Made by a program: the position numbers and the translations under genes
Source: an uncultured Prevotellaceae bacterium
GTDB lineage: Bacteria; Bacteroidota; Bacteroidia; Bacteroidales; Muribaculaceae
NCBI GenBank assembly: GCA_900318345.1
Contig: ONKD01000006.1
Coordinates: 1-64,000, forward strand
Direction of reading: 5' to 3'
DNA: 64,000 bases
Shown: in pieces, positions 34,327 through 43,133 of the stretch
Numbering within the stretch: position 1 is the first letter of the stretch
Layout of the letters: each line of letters starts with the position of its first letter
The notes under the pieces: model-generated
Seen by the model: the letters and a program-made list of their open reading frames with translations, nothing else
Database searches by the model: none
Told to the model about the DNA's origin: nothing

Positions 34327-35463
34327 ATGAACTACGACTTGATTGAATATAATTTGGTCCTCATTGGCTGGGTGGTTGCACTGCTGTTAGGCATGGCGTT
34401 GTTGGTCATCAAGGTCCCTGAGACCGCTGGCCACACGTCCTACTCGAGGGGGAAGAAAACTGGTGCGATCGTGATATTGCTCTTTGGTGCCGAGATTTTT
34501 TTCCAGTGGCTGATCCGTTTTTATTTACAAATCGCTGATCCAATGTTGTCGGTGTCGGCCTATCTGTTTACCTTTTTTGTCGCCGCTATGATGATTTCAG
34601 GTGGTTTTTGCTCCATGATGGCGCCCATGTTGTTTACTCGTCGACAACGCATTATTTCCATTTGCCTGGCAACATTCTACCTCTGCCTGTTGATTGTGGT
34701 CTATTTCTTGCCTGGGAAGAGGTTACAATCCTATGGGATTCTGCTGTGTTGTGGTTTGCTGTTCTTGCTGGCCTGTGCGTGCATCTACAAGTGCATTGTG
34801 ATCTACCGCAAGGCAATCAATGATTTGCGCACCTATTACTCTGATGTGGTGGAGAATCTGATACGCTGGATGCCAGGCGTGGGTTTTGGCATTATGTTGT
34901 TCATGCTATCGGCGCCCATCACCTGCCTGTGTCCCCGTTGGATTGGTATCAACCAGTTGGCTCTGGGCATTATCATGATGATTTACACGTTTGTATGTGT
35001 CATTAATTTCTCGTTAAATTATAATAAGGTGGCCGTCGCTATTACCACTCCTGCAGATGAAAAGGATGTTGATGAGCCTAAAAATGTTGAAAACGAGGAG
35101 GCTATGTCTGCTGCTAGCTCTCTGAACGATACGTTGTGCGACATCTTGCACGAGAAGGCGCAGCGGTGGGTTGAACGTGGAGGTTATCGTACACCTGGCA
35201 TCACCATTGAGCATGTCGCTCGCGACATGGGCACCAACCGCAGCTACCTCTCTCGGTACTTGAACGAGCTGTGCCACGTGAATTTTTATGAGTGGGTGGC
35301 TCGGTTGCGCATCGAGGAAGCACAGTCGCTCATGAGCACTCATCCCTCCATGTTGATCGAGCAAATTGCTACCCGTGTGGGTTTCACATCGGCATCAACA
35401 TTTTCGAGCACATTCAAGAAAATAGTAGGTATCACCCCCAATAAGTGGCGAAATCAGCTTTGA
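34327..35463 (+). CDS. Membrane-anchored AraC-family transcription regulator
   Basis: 378 residues from ATG 34327 (MNYDLIEYN); an upstream TTG/GTG extension would overlap the promoter. Seven or so transmembrane segments in the first 235 residues (LVLIGWVVALLLGMALLVI, ILLCCGLLFLLACACIYKCI and others), then a charged linker and an AraC-type DNA-binding domain (about 275-375) with ITIEHVARDMGTNRSYLSRYL and LIEQIATRVGFTSASTFSST. Organisation mirrors the divergent gene at 33097, and the DNA-binding domains share the NRxYLSxYxN core, so the two are probably paralogues. Targets unknown; nearby GT4 or the divergent partner are candidates. Confidence 0.88.
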   Translation: MNYDLIEYNLVLIGWVVALLLGMALLVIKVPETAGHTSYSRGKKTGAIVILLFGAEIFFQWLIRFYLQIADPMLSVSAYLFTFFVAAMMISGGFCSMMAPMLFTRRQRIISICLATFYLCLLIVVYFLPGKRLQSYGILLCCGLLFLLACACIYKCIVIYRKAINDLRTYYSDVVENLIRWMPGVGFGIMLFMLSAPITCLCPRWIGINQLALGIIMMIYTFVCVINFSLNYNKVAVAITTPADEKDVDEPKNVENEEAMSAASSLNDTLCDILHEKAQRWVERGGYRTPGITIEHVARDMGTNRSYLSRYLNELCHVNFYEWVARLRIEEAQSLMSTHPSMLIEQIATRVGFTSASTFSSTFKKIVGITPNKWRNQL

Positions 35464-35485
35464 ATCGATTAAAAATTGTTTTATT

Positions 35486-35525
35486 CAAAAAATGGCGGTT
35501 TCATCGAATAAATCGGCCGTTTTTG
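35486..35525 (+). terminator. Weak terminator after AraC-type gene
   Basis: AAAAATGGCGG and CGGCCGTTTTT can pair with one mismatch and one wobble; the right arm ends in the T run. Confidence 0.35.
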
Positions 35526-35589
35526 TGGTGCGTATTCGTCAAAAAAATTGGTACACCACAATTAATAATCCTGCTGCGAGAATAACTGC

Positions 35590-35619
35590 TTGCCACTATT
35601 TTTTTTATTTGTAATTTTG
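35590..35619 (+). promoter_or_regulatory. Promoter in the 35.5-kb gap
   Basis: TTG (35590-35592), 19-nt gap, TAATTTTG (35612-35619). No coding sequence begins nearby. Confidence 0.5.
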
Positions 35620-35624
35620 CATTG

Positions 35625-35850
35625 CAAGAAATAACAAAATGATACTGTTTTTTCTTGTTTAAAAGGTGACTTTACTTTTTATGAGTAATCTGTTTGAGAG
35701 AAATGTGCATTAATAATACGAAAGAAAAGAGTGAAAGTAGTATCCTTTAAGAAAAGTGTTATTTGACTTACTGGGCGATTGTATCGCTTTACAGTATTTA
35801 GATTAAGCAAGGATTTTCGGCTCTCCTGTGAAGGACGGCTGAATTTTTTT
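35625..35850 (+). ncRNA. Candidate small RNA or attenuated leader
   Basis: Bounded by the promoter at 35590-35619 and an intrinsic terminator. The only ATG-started frames inside are about 10 codons or shorter. I do not recognise 6S, tmRNA, RNase P or a known riboswitch. If the terminator is leaky, it could control the downstream GT4 gene instead. Confidence 0.3.
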
Positions 35851-35851
35851 A
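35816..35851 (+). terminator. Intrinsic terminator/attenuator upstream of GT4 gene
   Basis: TTCGGC (35816-35821) pairs with GCTGAA (35838-35843), TCCT with AGGA inside, loop GTGA, then seven T. It lies 90 bp before the start codon of the next gene. Confidence 0.65.
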
Positions 35852-35940
35852 TACCTAGTTGAGCATTTAAATCAAAAATTATGATTAATTTCGTGCTTTC
35901 ACAATCAATGGTCATTGTGAGCATAAAAAAATCATAAGGG

Positions 35941-37074
35941 ATGATAAACGTTTTCCATATCGTTTCTAATAAGCATTGGACCGGTGCCGAGCAGTACACC
36001 TATGACCTGGTGGCCCTCTTGCGCAAGGATACTGATTTCTATGTCGAGGTCGTGTGCCGCAAGTATCCCAATGTGCTGAAACAGTACCGCCGCCTGGAGA
36101 TTCCCATTTCGATCCTTCCCCTCAAGGGGGTGACCGATATCGAGAGTCCTGTGCGCTTCGCCCGGCTGTTGCGCAAGGGCCACAACATCATTCATGTTCA
36201 CAGTTTCAAGGACGCCTTCATGGCTGTGATGGCCCGCCGCATCAGCGAGAACCGCAATACGCGTGTGATTGTGAGCGTCCACGGCGTGTATGAGCCTAAG
36301 CGCAGTTACATGTACACCAAGCTCTACAAGTCTATTGATTGTTTTGTGTTCTCGTCTCAGATGGCTTGTGAGGCCTTTGTCGGGAAAGCCCGCAAGCAGT
36401 ATGCCGACCGTGCCGTTGTGCTGCGCGATAGCGTGTGCGACAGTCAGTTGGGCACTCATGTCCCTGACTTGCGGCGCGAGTTAGGCGTGGAGCCTCACCA
36501 GGTTCTCATCATGTATCATGGCAAGTTGGCCGAGGAAAAGGGATTGGACGTGTTATTGCAGGCTCTGGTTCACGTGGATAAGAGCAAATACCATCTTGCC
36601 ATCATTGGCGATGGACAGCCCAAGTACAAGGCCAAAATCAAGGGCTTCATCGTTGCCAACGGACTCGTCCAGAACGTGTCGTTGCTCGGTTTCAGGGACA
36701 ACATCCTGGAGTACCTGCGACAGGCCGACTTTGGCGTGTTGCCCTCGGTGCGTCCCGAGGCTTTGGGTATTTCCAACCTGGAGTATATGATGGCCGGCAA
36801 GGCCCACATCTGCAGCAATAACGGAGCTCAGCCCGAGTATGTGACCGATGGCGAGAATGGCCTGTTGGTGCCCCCTGGCGACGTTGACGCGCTGGCTGCA
36901 GCCATCAACCTCCTGATGAACGACGCGGCTGCCCGCTCACGCATGGGTACACGGGCGCAGCATGACTTTGAGCAGCATCTCGATTATCCTGGTTTCTACA
37001 AGAAGATGACCGACCTGTACCGCACGCTGCTTGACAGCGACCCCGCTGTCGATATTGAATATGAGGCCGAGTAG
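35941..37074 (+). CDS. Glycosyltransferase family 4
   Basis: 377 residues, GT-B fold. N-terminal acceptor domain starts with INVFHIVSNKHWTGAEQYTYD, the usual glycine/alanine motif after the first strand, then NIIHVHSFKDAFMAVMA. In the donor domain: VLIMYHGKLAEEKGLDVLLQA (about 190-210), the SLLGFRDNILEYLRQADFGVLPSVRPEALGISNLEYMMAG region (240-280), in which PEALGISNLE is the retaining GT4 E-x7-E motif, and VTDGENGLLVPPGDVDAL. Expected to add a sugar to a lipid-linked or surface glycan from the cytoplasmic face. It stands alone, without polysaccharide genes around it. Confidence 0.92.
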   Translation: MINVFHIVSNKHWTGAEQYTYDLVALLRKDTDFYVEVVCRKYPNVLKQYRRLEIPISILPLKGVTDIESPVRFARLLRKGHNIIHVHSFKDAFMAVMARRISENRNTRVIVSVHGVYEPKRSYMYTKLYKSIDCFVFSSQMACEAFVGKARKQYADRAVVLRDSVCDSQLGTHVPDLRRELGVEPHQVLIMYHGKLAEEKGLDVLLQALVHVDKSKYHLAIIGDGQPKYKAKIKGFIVANGLVQNVSLLGFRDNILEYLRQADFGVLPSVRPEALGISNLEYMMAGKAHICSNNGAQPEYVTDGENGLLVPPGDVDALAAAINLLMNDAAARSRMGTRAQHDFEQHLDYPGFYKKMTDLYRTLLDSDPAVDIEYEAE

Positions 37075-37170
37075 CCAAGCCCTGGCCCAATTATGCGTGG
37101 CAGTGTGCAAAAAGCTGTCTGATAGAAAAAAATAGCAATCGCAAGCTAATGTTTTTTCTGAAAAAGTTAC

Positions 37171-37178
37171 TAAATTTG
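37171..37178 (+). promoter_or_regulatory. Promoter -7 element of the GYF/CD225-like gene
   Basis: TAAATTTG. Five bases later a 25-codon ORF begins (37184), and the main gene starts at 37277. Confidence 0.55.
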
Positions 37179-37183
37179 CGACA

Positions 37184-37261
37184 ATGAATCCAGTTCTGGA
37201 TGAAGGTTCAAACAAGGTTACGCCAGTTCATGGCCTGGTATCGATTATTGTTAACAACTAA
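37184..37261 (+). CDS. Possible 25-residue leader peptide
   Basis: ATG to TAA, 25 codons (MNPVLDEGSN... GLVSIIVNN), starting five bases after the -7 element and ending 15 nt before the next start. Could be a leaderless upstream ORF controlling the following gene, or chance. No homology recognised. Confidence 0.3.
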   Translation: MNPVLDEGSNKVTPVHGLVSIIVNN

Positions 37262-37276
37262 AATATAAGACTCACA

Positions 37277-37954
37277 ATGAAGTACTACATTGCAGAAAAT
37301 GGCCAGCAGGCTGGCCCGTTTGAAACCAGTGAATTGCTTGCTCACGGCTTGACGGTCAATTCGCTTGTGTGGTGTGAAGGTATGCCTAACTGGACCTCGG
37401 CTAGCCAGGTACCCGAGTTGATGGCGCTGTTGAGTGGACAAACCTTTAATCCAGGCAATATCGATACCCAGCTGCCGCAGATGCCCCCCATGGGCGGTCA
37501 GACCCAGCTGCCGCAGACTCCACCTTTCAATCCGCAGCAGCCCACAACCTATGGCACACCCTACGGCCAGGGTACGCCCAACCAGCCTTATGCACCGCCG
37601 CAATATGGCCCCAGCACCAACCAGCCGCAGAACATGATGCCCAAGACGTGGCTCACCGAGTCGATTATCGCCACGATAGTCTGCAGCCTGTGCTGTGGTG
37701 CGTCATTCATCACCCTGATCACTGGTGTCATTGCCATCTTCCAGGCCAATGGTGTCAAGACAAAATTCAACAGCGGTGACTATGCCGGTGCCAACAAGAA
37801 GTCGGCATCAGCCAAGATGTGGATGCTAATCACAGTGGGACTCGGTATTGCAGCTTCGCTGTACAGTGCCTATATGCTCATATCCAACCCCGAGTTGTTG
37901 CAGCAGATTCAGGAAGGCTCAGGCATCAGCAATCTGTATCCTTTCTTGAAGTAG
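37277..37954 (+). CDS. GYF_2 (DUF4339) and CD225-like membrane protein
   Basis: 225 residues in three parts: a GYF_2/DUF4339 domain (1-52; MKYYIAENGQQAGPFETSEL... VWCEGMPNWTSA), a low-complexity linker rich in Pro, Gln, Gly, Tyr and Thr (about 58-117), and a CD225/dispanin-like part with two membrane segments (about 122-220; ESIIATIVCSLCCGASFITL, then AKMWMLITVGLGIAASLYSA) and FQANGVKTKFNSGDYAGA between them. The last part has the pattern of the dispanin family. GYF-type domains bind proline-rich peptides in eukaryotes; the bacterial role is unknown. Its 3' end overlaps the convergent transporter gene by 29 bp. Confidence 0.85.
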   Translation: MKYYIAENGQQAGPFETSELLAHGLTVNSLVWCEGMPNWTSASQVPELMALLSGQTFNPGNIDTQLPQMPPMGGQTQLPQTPPFNPQQPTTYGTPYGQGTPNQPYAPPQYGPSTNQPQNMMPKTWLTESIIATIVCSLCCGASFITLITGVIAIFQANGVKTKFNSGDYAGANKKSASAKMWMLITVGLGIAASLYSAYMLISNPELLQQIQEGSGISNLYPFLK

Positions 37955-38858
37955 ATTCTTTTGATGCTCTGTTGTTGACAACGAGCCACACTCCCGTGAA
38001 AATGAGTGCGGCAGCCACACCGTGTGCCCATTGCGGGGCAGCCAGCCCCATGGCCATGCTGGCGACGACGGCGACAAAGGGCTGCACGTAGTTATAGACG
38101 CTCACTGTGGTGGGCTGGAGGCGCCGCTGGGCAAACACCACCAGCAGGAAGGTGAAGAAGGTCGCCCCAGCCACGATATAGATGATTTCGCACGCTGTTC
38201 GGGCGCTCATCCCTGGCCAGTCAATCTGCATGATGTGGGGTAGAGTGAACGGCAAGATGAACAGGCTGGCAAAGGTAAAAGTCCACTTGTTGAACGTGAA
38301 AGCGTCATACTTGCGTATGACCTTAGAATAATGTGTCAGGTAGAAGGCATAGCCCACCTGTGAGATGAGGATAAGGATGTCGCCTCGCAGGTCAGTGGGA
38401 CGACCGTCGCCCGCTGTGGTGCGGGTAATTAGCAGGATGGCCCCGGTGAAGCCCATGATGATGCCTAGCGCCCGCCGTGGCGTGATGCGCTCATGCAGCA
38501 GGATCGAGGACAGGATGAGGGTGAAGATGGGCATGGTTGTCAACTCAATGGTGGCGTTGATGGGTGAGGTGAAACTCAAGCCCACGATGTAGCCACCTTG
38601 TGCCAGCGCAAAGCCGAAAAAGCCTGCACCGGCAATCTTGAGGAAATCCCGTGGCTCGATGCGCTGCTGTGGAACGATAATCGATCCCAGCCAGAACAAT
38701 ATGGCTGCACCGATGACCCTGAAGGCCACCAGTTGAGGCCCCGTAATGCCGCCGTTGGTGAGCACGTCCTTGGAGAACGTCGCCATCAGCCCAAACAGCA
38801 CCATGGCCAGCAGCATTGCCCCATGCGCCTTAAAATCCTTATGAGTTTCGGTGGTCAT
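37926..38858 (-). CDS. EamA/DMT-family transporter
   Basis: 310 residues with ten hydrophobic segments in two EamA repeats (for example AMLLAMVLFGLMATFSKDVL at the N-terminus and MGFTGAILLITRTTAG in the middle). Drug/metabolite transporter superfamily, probably an exporter of amino acids or other small metabolites; substrate not predictable. The start at 38858 (MTTETHKDF) is set by the promoter 16 nt upstream; a longer in-frame version would start before the transcript does. The last 29 bp overlap the 3' end of the convergent gene at 37277. Confidence 0.9.
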   Translation of the reverse strand: MTTETHKDFKAHGAMLLAMVLFGLMATFSKDVLTNGGITGPQLVAFRVIGAAILFWLGSIIVPQQRIEPRDFLKIAGAGFFGFALAQGGYIVGLSFTSPINATIELTTMPIFTLILSSILLHERITPRRALGIIMGFTGAILLITRTTAGDGRPTDLRGDILILISQVGYAFYLTHYSKVIRKYDAFTFNKWTFTFASLFILPFTLPHIMQIDWPGMSARTACEIIYIVAGATFFTFLLVVFAQRRLQPTTVSVYNYVQPFVAVVASMAMGLAAPQWAHGVAAALIFTGVWLVVNNRASKESTSRKDTDC

Positions 38859-38873
38859 TTCGTTTTCAGCCCG

Positions 38874-38904
38874 CAAAGTTACAATTTTTATCCCCATCAA
38901 CAAA
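38874..38904 (-). promoter_or_regulatory. Promoter of the EamA transporter gene
   Basis: On the minus strand: TTTG (38904-38901), 19-nt gap, TAACTTTG (38881-38874), 16 nt before the ATG. Confidence 0.65.
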
Positions 38905-38970
38905 ATTACTGCTGGCAGGTCACTCGTCCCTGCCAGCAGCATTATGAGAAAGTCCCGAAAAAGATTGGGA

Positions 38971-40470
38971 TTACTTCATGAACTTGGAGTAGTCGGTCTT
39001 GCGCATGTCGCCCTCGTGCAGCAGGGTGCTGTGGAAGGCAAAGGCGATGTCGGGGTTCATCATCACGTGGCCCTTCTTGGCGAGGTTGAGGTACTCGCGC
39101 AGCAGGGGACGATAAACGGGATGAGCAGCGTGCTCAATGATTTCGTGTGCGCTCTGGACGGGATCCTTGCCGCGCAGGTCGGCAATGCCCTGGTCGGTGA
39201 TGATGATGTCTACCGAGTGCGGGTTGTGGTCAGGATAGGAAACCATGGGCACGATGGTGCTGATGCAGTCGTCCTTCTTGATCGACGGGCACAAGAAGAT
39301 GCTGATGTAGGCATTGCGGGTGAAGTCGCCCGAACCGCCCACACCATTCATCAGGCGCGTGCCGCTCACGTGGGTCGAGTTGATGTGGCCATAGATGTCG
39401 GCCTCGATGGCGGTGTTCATCGTGATGACACCCAGACGGCGCACAACCTCGGGGTTGTTGCTGATCTCGCTGGGGCGCATGAGCACCTTGTTGTGAAGGG
39501 CCTCGCCCTTCTCAAAGAACTCGGTCATGGCTTGGCTGGAGAAGGTCATCGAGCAGGTGCTGGCAAACTTGCACTTGCCGCTCTCGAGCAGTTCGAGAAC
39601 GCTGTCCTGGATCACCTCGGTGTACATCTCAAACGGGGGGATGTCGTCGCTCTTGTCAAGGGCGTCGAGCACGGCGTTGGCGATGTTGCCCACACCACTC
39701 TGCAAGGGCAGGAACTCCTTGGGGATGCGGCCAGCCTTGAGCTCATTGACGAGGAACGCGCACACGTTGCGGCCGATGGCTGCTGTCACCTCATCAACGG
39801 GGGTGAAAGCGCCCTCCTTGCTGATGGGCAGCGAGGTCTTGACAACGCCCAGCACCTTCTTGGGGTCAACATGGGCCGTGGGGGAGCCTACGCGATCGTG
39901 AGGCGTGTAAATGGGAATCTCGCGACGGTAAGGCGGGTCGTTGGGGGTATAGACATCGTGCATGCCACGGATGCTCTCGGGAATCTGGTCGTTAATCTCA
40001 ACAATCACCTTGTCGGCCGTCTTGAGCCAGGTGGCGGTGTTGCCCATCGACGTGCCCAGCACGAGCTCACCGTCGTCGGTGATGCTCTGAGCCTCGACGA
40101 TAGCGATATCCATCTTGCCATAGAAACCATAGCGGAACTCCTGTGCCAGCTCGCTCAGGTGGCGGTCGTTATAGTGGATATCGTTGGCATTGATGGCCTT
40201 GCGCATGTCGGGATGAGACTGATAGGGGGTGCGGAAGTTCAGTGCATTGGCGCGTGTTAATTCGCCGTCGATGTGGTCGCTTGTCGAAGCGCCGCTGAAC
40301 AGGTTGATCTTGAACTCGCGGCCTGCCTCATGCTCGCGCTTAGCGCGCTCGGCAATAGCAACAGGTACTGCTTGAGGACAACCAGGCGAAGTAAAGCCCG
40401 AAACACCCACTGTGAAGCCATTTTGTACAAATTCGGCGGCTTCCTCGGCCGAAATAATCGGATAAATCAT
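38971..40470 (-). CDS. Acetyl-CoA hydrolase/transferase family CoA-transferase
   Basis: 499 residues, class I CoA-transferase. The likely reaction is exchange of CoA between succinyl-CoA and acetate (or propionyl-CoA and succinate), which serves the succinate-propionate fermentation common in this order. Seen in the sequence: GFTSPGCPQAVPVAIAERA near the N-terminus, GASTSDHIDGELTRA, PLQSGVGNIANAVLDAL, then FEMYTEVIQDSVLELLESG (the Glu of YTEV is the probable catalytic residue that carries CoA) and GVGGSGDFTRNAYISIF. Single gene; the flanking spacers are short or without a clear promoter motif. Exact CoA donor cannot be told from sequence. Confidence 0.9.
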   Translation of the reverse strand: MIYPIISAEEAAEFVQNGFTVGVSGFTSPGCPQAVPVAIAERAKREHEAGREFKINLFSGASTSDHIDGELTRANALNFRTPYQSHPDMRKAINANDIHYNDRHLSELAQEFRYGFYGKMDIAIVEAQSITDDGELVLGTSMGNTATWLKTADKVIVEINDQIPESIRGMHDVYTPNDPPYRREIPIYTPHDRVGSPTAHVDPKKVLGVVKTSLPISKEGAFTPVDEVTAAIGRNVCAFLVNELKAGRIPKEFLPLQSGVGNIANAVLDALDKSDDIPPFEMYTEVIQDSVLELLESGKCKFASTCSMTFSSQAMTEFFEKGEALHNKVLMRPSEISNNPEVVRRLGVITMNTAIEADIYGHINSTHVSGTRLMNGVGGSGDFTRNAYISIFLCPSIKKDDCISTIVPMVSYPDHNPHSVDIIITDQGIADLRGKDPVQSAHEIIEHAAHPVYRPLLREYLNLAKKGHVMMNPDIAFAFHSTLLHEGDMRKTDYSKFMK

Positions 40471-40561
40471 TTGTTTGTTTTTTTTGTTTTTAAACTACCC
40501 ATCACGCTAATTATCAGTTTGTGTGATTGGTAGTGTTGAGTTTCTGGTATATGTGTTGTAA

Positions 40562-41881
40562 TTATTGTTTGAGTTTCTCCTTGATGGCTGCGGTGGCTTC
40601 CTCGTGGCCAGGCTTCTCGAGCAAGGCAAACATGTTTTTCTTGTAGGCCTCGACACCGGGCTGGTCAAACGGGTTCACACCGAGCATATAACCGCTCACG
40701 CCGCACGCTTTCTCAAAGAAGTAGATCAGTTGACCCATGTAGCGCTCGGTCACAGCGGGGATGGTGATGAGCAGGTTGGGCACACCGCCATCGATGTGAG
40801 CCAGACGCGTACCCAACTCGGCCATCTTGTTCACATAGTCCACATTCTTGCCGGCGATGTAGTTGAGTCCGTCAAGGTCGGCCTCATCGGTGGGGATGAT
40901 GACCTCGTGCTGCTGGTCACCCACGCTAACGACAGTCTCAAAGATGGTGCGCTCGCCATCCTGGATCCACTGTCCCATGCTGTGCAGATCGGTCGTGAAA
41001 TCGACGCTGGCGGGGAAAATGCCCTTGTGCTGCTTGCCCTCGCTCTCGCCGTAGAGCTGCTTCCACCACTCGGCCAGGAAGTGCAGGCGCGGCGTGAAGT
41101 TAACCAGGATCTCGATCTTCTTGCCGCTCTGATACAGGGCATTGCGGGCGATGGCATAGTTCATCACCTGTTCGTCGCCATTCTGCTCCATCTCGACGGC
41201 ACCAGCCACCAGCGCGCGAATGTCAAATCCAGCCACTGCGATGGGCAGTAGGCCCACGGGAGTGAGCACCGAGAAGCGGCCACCCACGTTGTCGGGGATG
41301 ACAAAGGTGGCATAGCCCTCCTGGGTTGCCAGGTTGCGCAGGGCACCGCGACGGGCATCGGTCACAGCAACGATATTGCGCTGGGCAAATGCCTTGCCCT
41401 CTTGCTGCTCGAGCATCTCCTTGAACAGGCGGAAGGCGATGGCGGGCTCGGTTGTGGTGCCAGACTTGGAGATGACGATGATGCCGAACTTATGTCCTTT
41501 TACCAGGTCCATCAGGTCATACAGGTAATCCTCGCCGATGTTGTTGCCGGCAAAGAGCACCTTGGGACCGTTGCCAGCCTTGTAGGCGGCAAAGTGGTCG
41601 CTCAGGGCCTCGATGATGGCCTTGGCGCCCAGGTAGCTGCCACCGATGCCGATGGTGATGACATACTCGCACTCCTCGCGCAACACAGCGGCACATTTCT
41701 CAATCTCCTGCAACTGCTGCTCATCGATGCTGCTGGGCAGGTGTAACCATCCCAGGAAATCGTTGCCGGCCCCATTGCCGCTCTCGAGCGTCTGCTTGGC
41801 GGCAATCGCGCATTCGTTCAATGCCTGTGACTCCAGCCCCTCAAGGGCATATTTGCTGATCACTTGAATTTTCTCGTTCAT
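40562..41881 (-). CDS. pgi: Glucose-6-phosphate isomerase
   Basis: Interconverts glucose 6-phosphate and fructose 6-phosphate in glycolysis. 439 residues, the short bacterial form. Sugar-phosphate-binding motifs: [20 protein letters not shown] (about 74-93) and [14 protein letters not shown] (about 133-146), and the conserved [17 protein letters not shown] loop. The C-terminal part has the [27 protein letters not shown] signature, with the catalytic lysine. Followed by the convergent-free CoA-transferase gene 91 nt downstream on the same strand. Confidence 0.97.
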   Translation of the reverse strand: MNEKIQVISKYALEGLESQALNECAIAAKQTLESGNGAGNDFLGWLHLPSSIDEQQLQEIEKCAAVLREECEYVITIGIGGSYLGAKAIIEALSDHFAAYKAGNGPKVLFAGNNIGEDYLYDLMDLVKGHKFGIIVISKSGTTTEPAIAFRLFKEMLEQQEGKAFAQRNIVAVTDARRGALRNLATQEGYATFVIPDNVGGRFSVLTPVGLLPIAVAGFDIRALVAGAVEMEQNGDEQVMNYAIARNALYQSGKKIEILVNFTPRLHFLAEWWKQLYGESEGKQHKGIFPASVDFTTDLHSMGQWIQDGERTIFETVVSVGDQQHEVIIPTDEADLDGLNYIAGKNVDYVNKMAELGTRLAHIDGGVPNLLITIPAVTERYMGQLIYFFEKACGVSGYMLGVNPFDQPGVEAYKKNMFALLEKPGHEEATAAIKEKLKQ

Positions 41882-41947
41882 AATTGTATGGTTATATGGT
41901 TAATTCTCAATCATTAATCATTATTCACTAATCACTAACCCCTAATC

Positions 41948-41976
41948 AATTTGATTTGCAGGATGCAAATCAAATT
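41948..41976. other. 13-bp inverted repeat at the end of the GNAT gene
   Basis: AATTTGATTTGCA-GGA-TGCAAATCAAATT, a perfect stem with a three-base loop. It includes the stop codon at 41970-41972. Without a T run on either side it may be an mRNA 3'-end stabiliser rather than a classical terminator. Confidence 0.6.
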
Positions 41977-43103
41977 TCCTTAGTGTAGGCTCGGCGGCGC
42001 TTGTGTTGCTCGTGCTCAAAGTAATCCCACTGCTTGAGGACCTTGCTGTTGAGCTCCAGCTCGCGGTTACTCTCGGCATACTTGTATCCGTTCTCGTTGA
42101 AGCATGGAATCAGGTCGGTGAACAGCAGCGAGTTCACACCCTTGTTCTGGTACTCAGGCTTGACGGCGATGAGCATCAGATCCACCACGTCGTTGTGCTT
42201 GAACGCGTGCAGCAGGGGCTTCCATCCCATGGGGAACAAGCGCCCGCGGTTCTTGATGAGTGCCTTGGCCATCGAGGGGATGGAGATGCCCACAGCGATG
42301 AGTTCGCGTGTGTCCTTCTCAACAGCCATGGCAAGGTCGTTGAGCGGCAGGAAGGGCAGGTACATCTTGATGTAGTGCTGGATTTGCTTGTCTGACAGGG
42401 GAGAGTAGCCGAAGATGTCATCATAGGCCACGTTGATCAACTTGAAGATGGCGTCGCCGTAGTCGGCCACGAGTTTCTTGCGGTCGGTGTACTTGATGGT
42501 CTCCAGGTTGTAGCGATCGGCGACAATGCTGGAGATGCGGGCCATCTTTTCGGGAATATCCTTCGGGATGGTGATGAGCATCTCAATCCAGTCGGCATCC
42601 TTGACAAATCCCAAGCGCTCCATGTGCTTGGGGTAGTAAGGGTGGTTGTAGATGCCACCGCTGGTGCCCACGCGGTCAAATCCCTCGACGAGCATGCCCT
42701 CGGGGTCCATGTCGGTAAAACTCAAGGGTCCGGTCAGGTGTTCCATGCCCTTGCTTTTGCCCCAACGGGTCACGGCATCGATGAGCGCGTCAACGACCTC
42801 GGCATCATCGATGAAGTCGATGTAGCTGAAGCGGGCTTCCTTCTTGCCCGAACGCTCGTTGCACACGTGGTTGATGATACCAGCCACACGGCCCACAATC
42901 TTGCCGTCACGGTAAGCCAGGTAGTAAACGGCTTCACAGAAGTCAAATGCCGGGTTCTTGTCGGGCCTGAGGGTATTCAATTCGTCGGTCACCAGGGGCG
43001 GGACAAAATACTCACTGTCGCGGTAGATGACATCGATGGGAAAATGCACAAACTTGAGCAGATTGCGCTTGGTGGGTTGGATTTCTCTAATTTCTATTGC
43101 CAT
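41970..43103 (-). CDS. GNAT-fold N-acetyltransferase-like protein
   Basis: 377 residues, cytoplasmic. Two GNAT-like halves are suggested: the N-terminal part with KIVGRVAGIINHVCNERSG and FIDDAEVVDALIDAVTRWG (about 70-125), where VxGRVAGI resembles the acetyl-CoA-binding strand, and a C-terminal half with DLMLIAVKPEYQNKGVNSLL (about 303-322), a good match to the acetyl-CoA loop (V-x-P-x-x-x-x-x-G). Found widely in Bacteroidales as an uncharacterised acetyltransferase. Last gene of a unit with a zinc-ribbon membrane protein and a 36-residue membrane peptide. Confidence 0.8.
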   Translation of the reverse strand: MAIEIREIQPTKRNLLKFVHFPIDVIYRDSEYFVPPLVTDELNTLRPDKNPAFDFCEAVYYLAYRDGKIVGRVAGIINHVCNERSGKKEARFSYIDFIDDAEVVDALIDAVTRWGKSKGMEHLTGPLSFTDMDPEGMLVEGFDRVGTSGGIYNHPYYPKHMERLGFVKDADWIEMLITIPKDIPEKMARISSIVADRYNLETIKYTDRKKLVADYGDAIFKLINVAYDDIFGYSPLSDKQIQHYIKMYLPFLPLNDLAMAVEKDTRELIAVGISIPSMAKALIKNRGRLFPMGWKPLLHAFKHNDVVDLMLIAVKPEYQNKGVNSLLFTDLIPCFNENGYKYAESNRELELNSKVLKQWDYFEHEQHKRRRAYTKEI

Positions 43104-43133
43104 ATCTCTCTCGGGTGTATATTGATGGGTGGT

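Larger units (their letters stand above)
35464..35940. other. Intergenic region with candidate small RNA
   Basis: 477 bp, AT-rich, no convincing ORF. Right after the AraC-type stop is a weak terminator-like hairpin (35486-35525). A promoter at 35590-35619 and a clear terminator at 35816-35850 frame about 225 nt that might be an independent small RNA or an attenuated leader of the glycosyltransferase gene at 35941. Confidence 0.45.

Noticed and set aside
35625-35850. 6S RNA, tmRNA or a known riboswitch
   Set aside because: No long closing stem, no tag-coding frame and no motif that I can match to these families; left as an unnamed candidate.
38851-40260. 469-codon open frame opposite the CoA-transferase gene
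   Set aside because: Overlaps a clear CoA-transferase on the other strand and has no recognisable domains.
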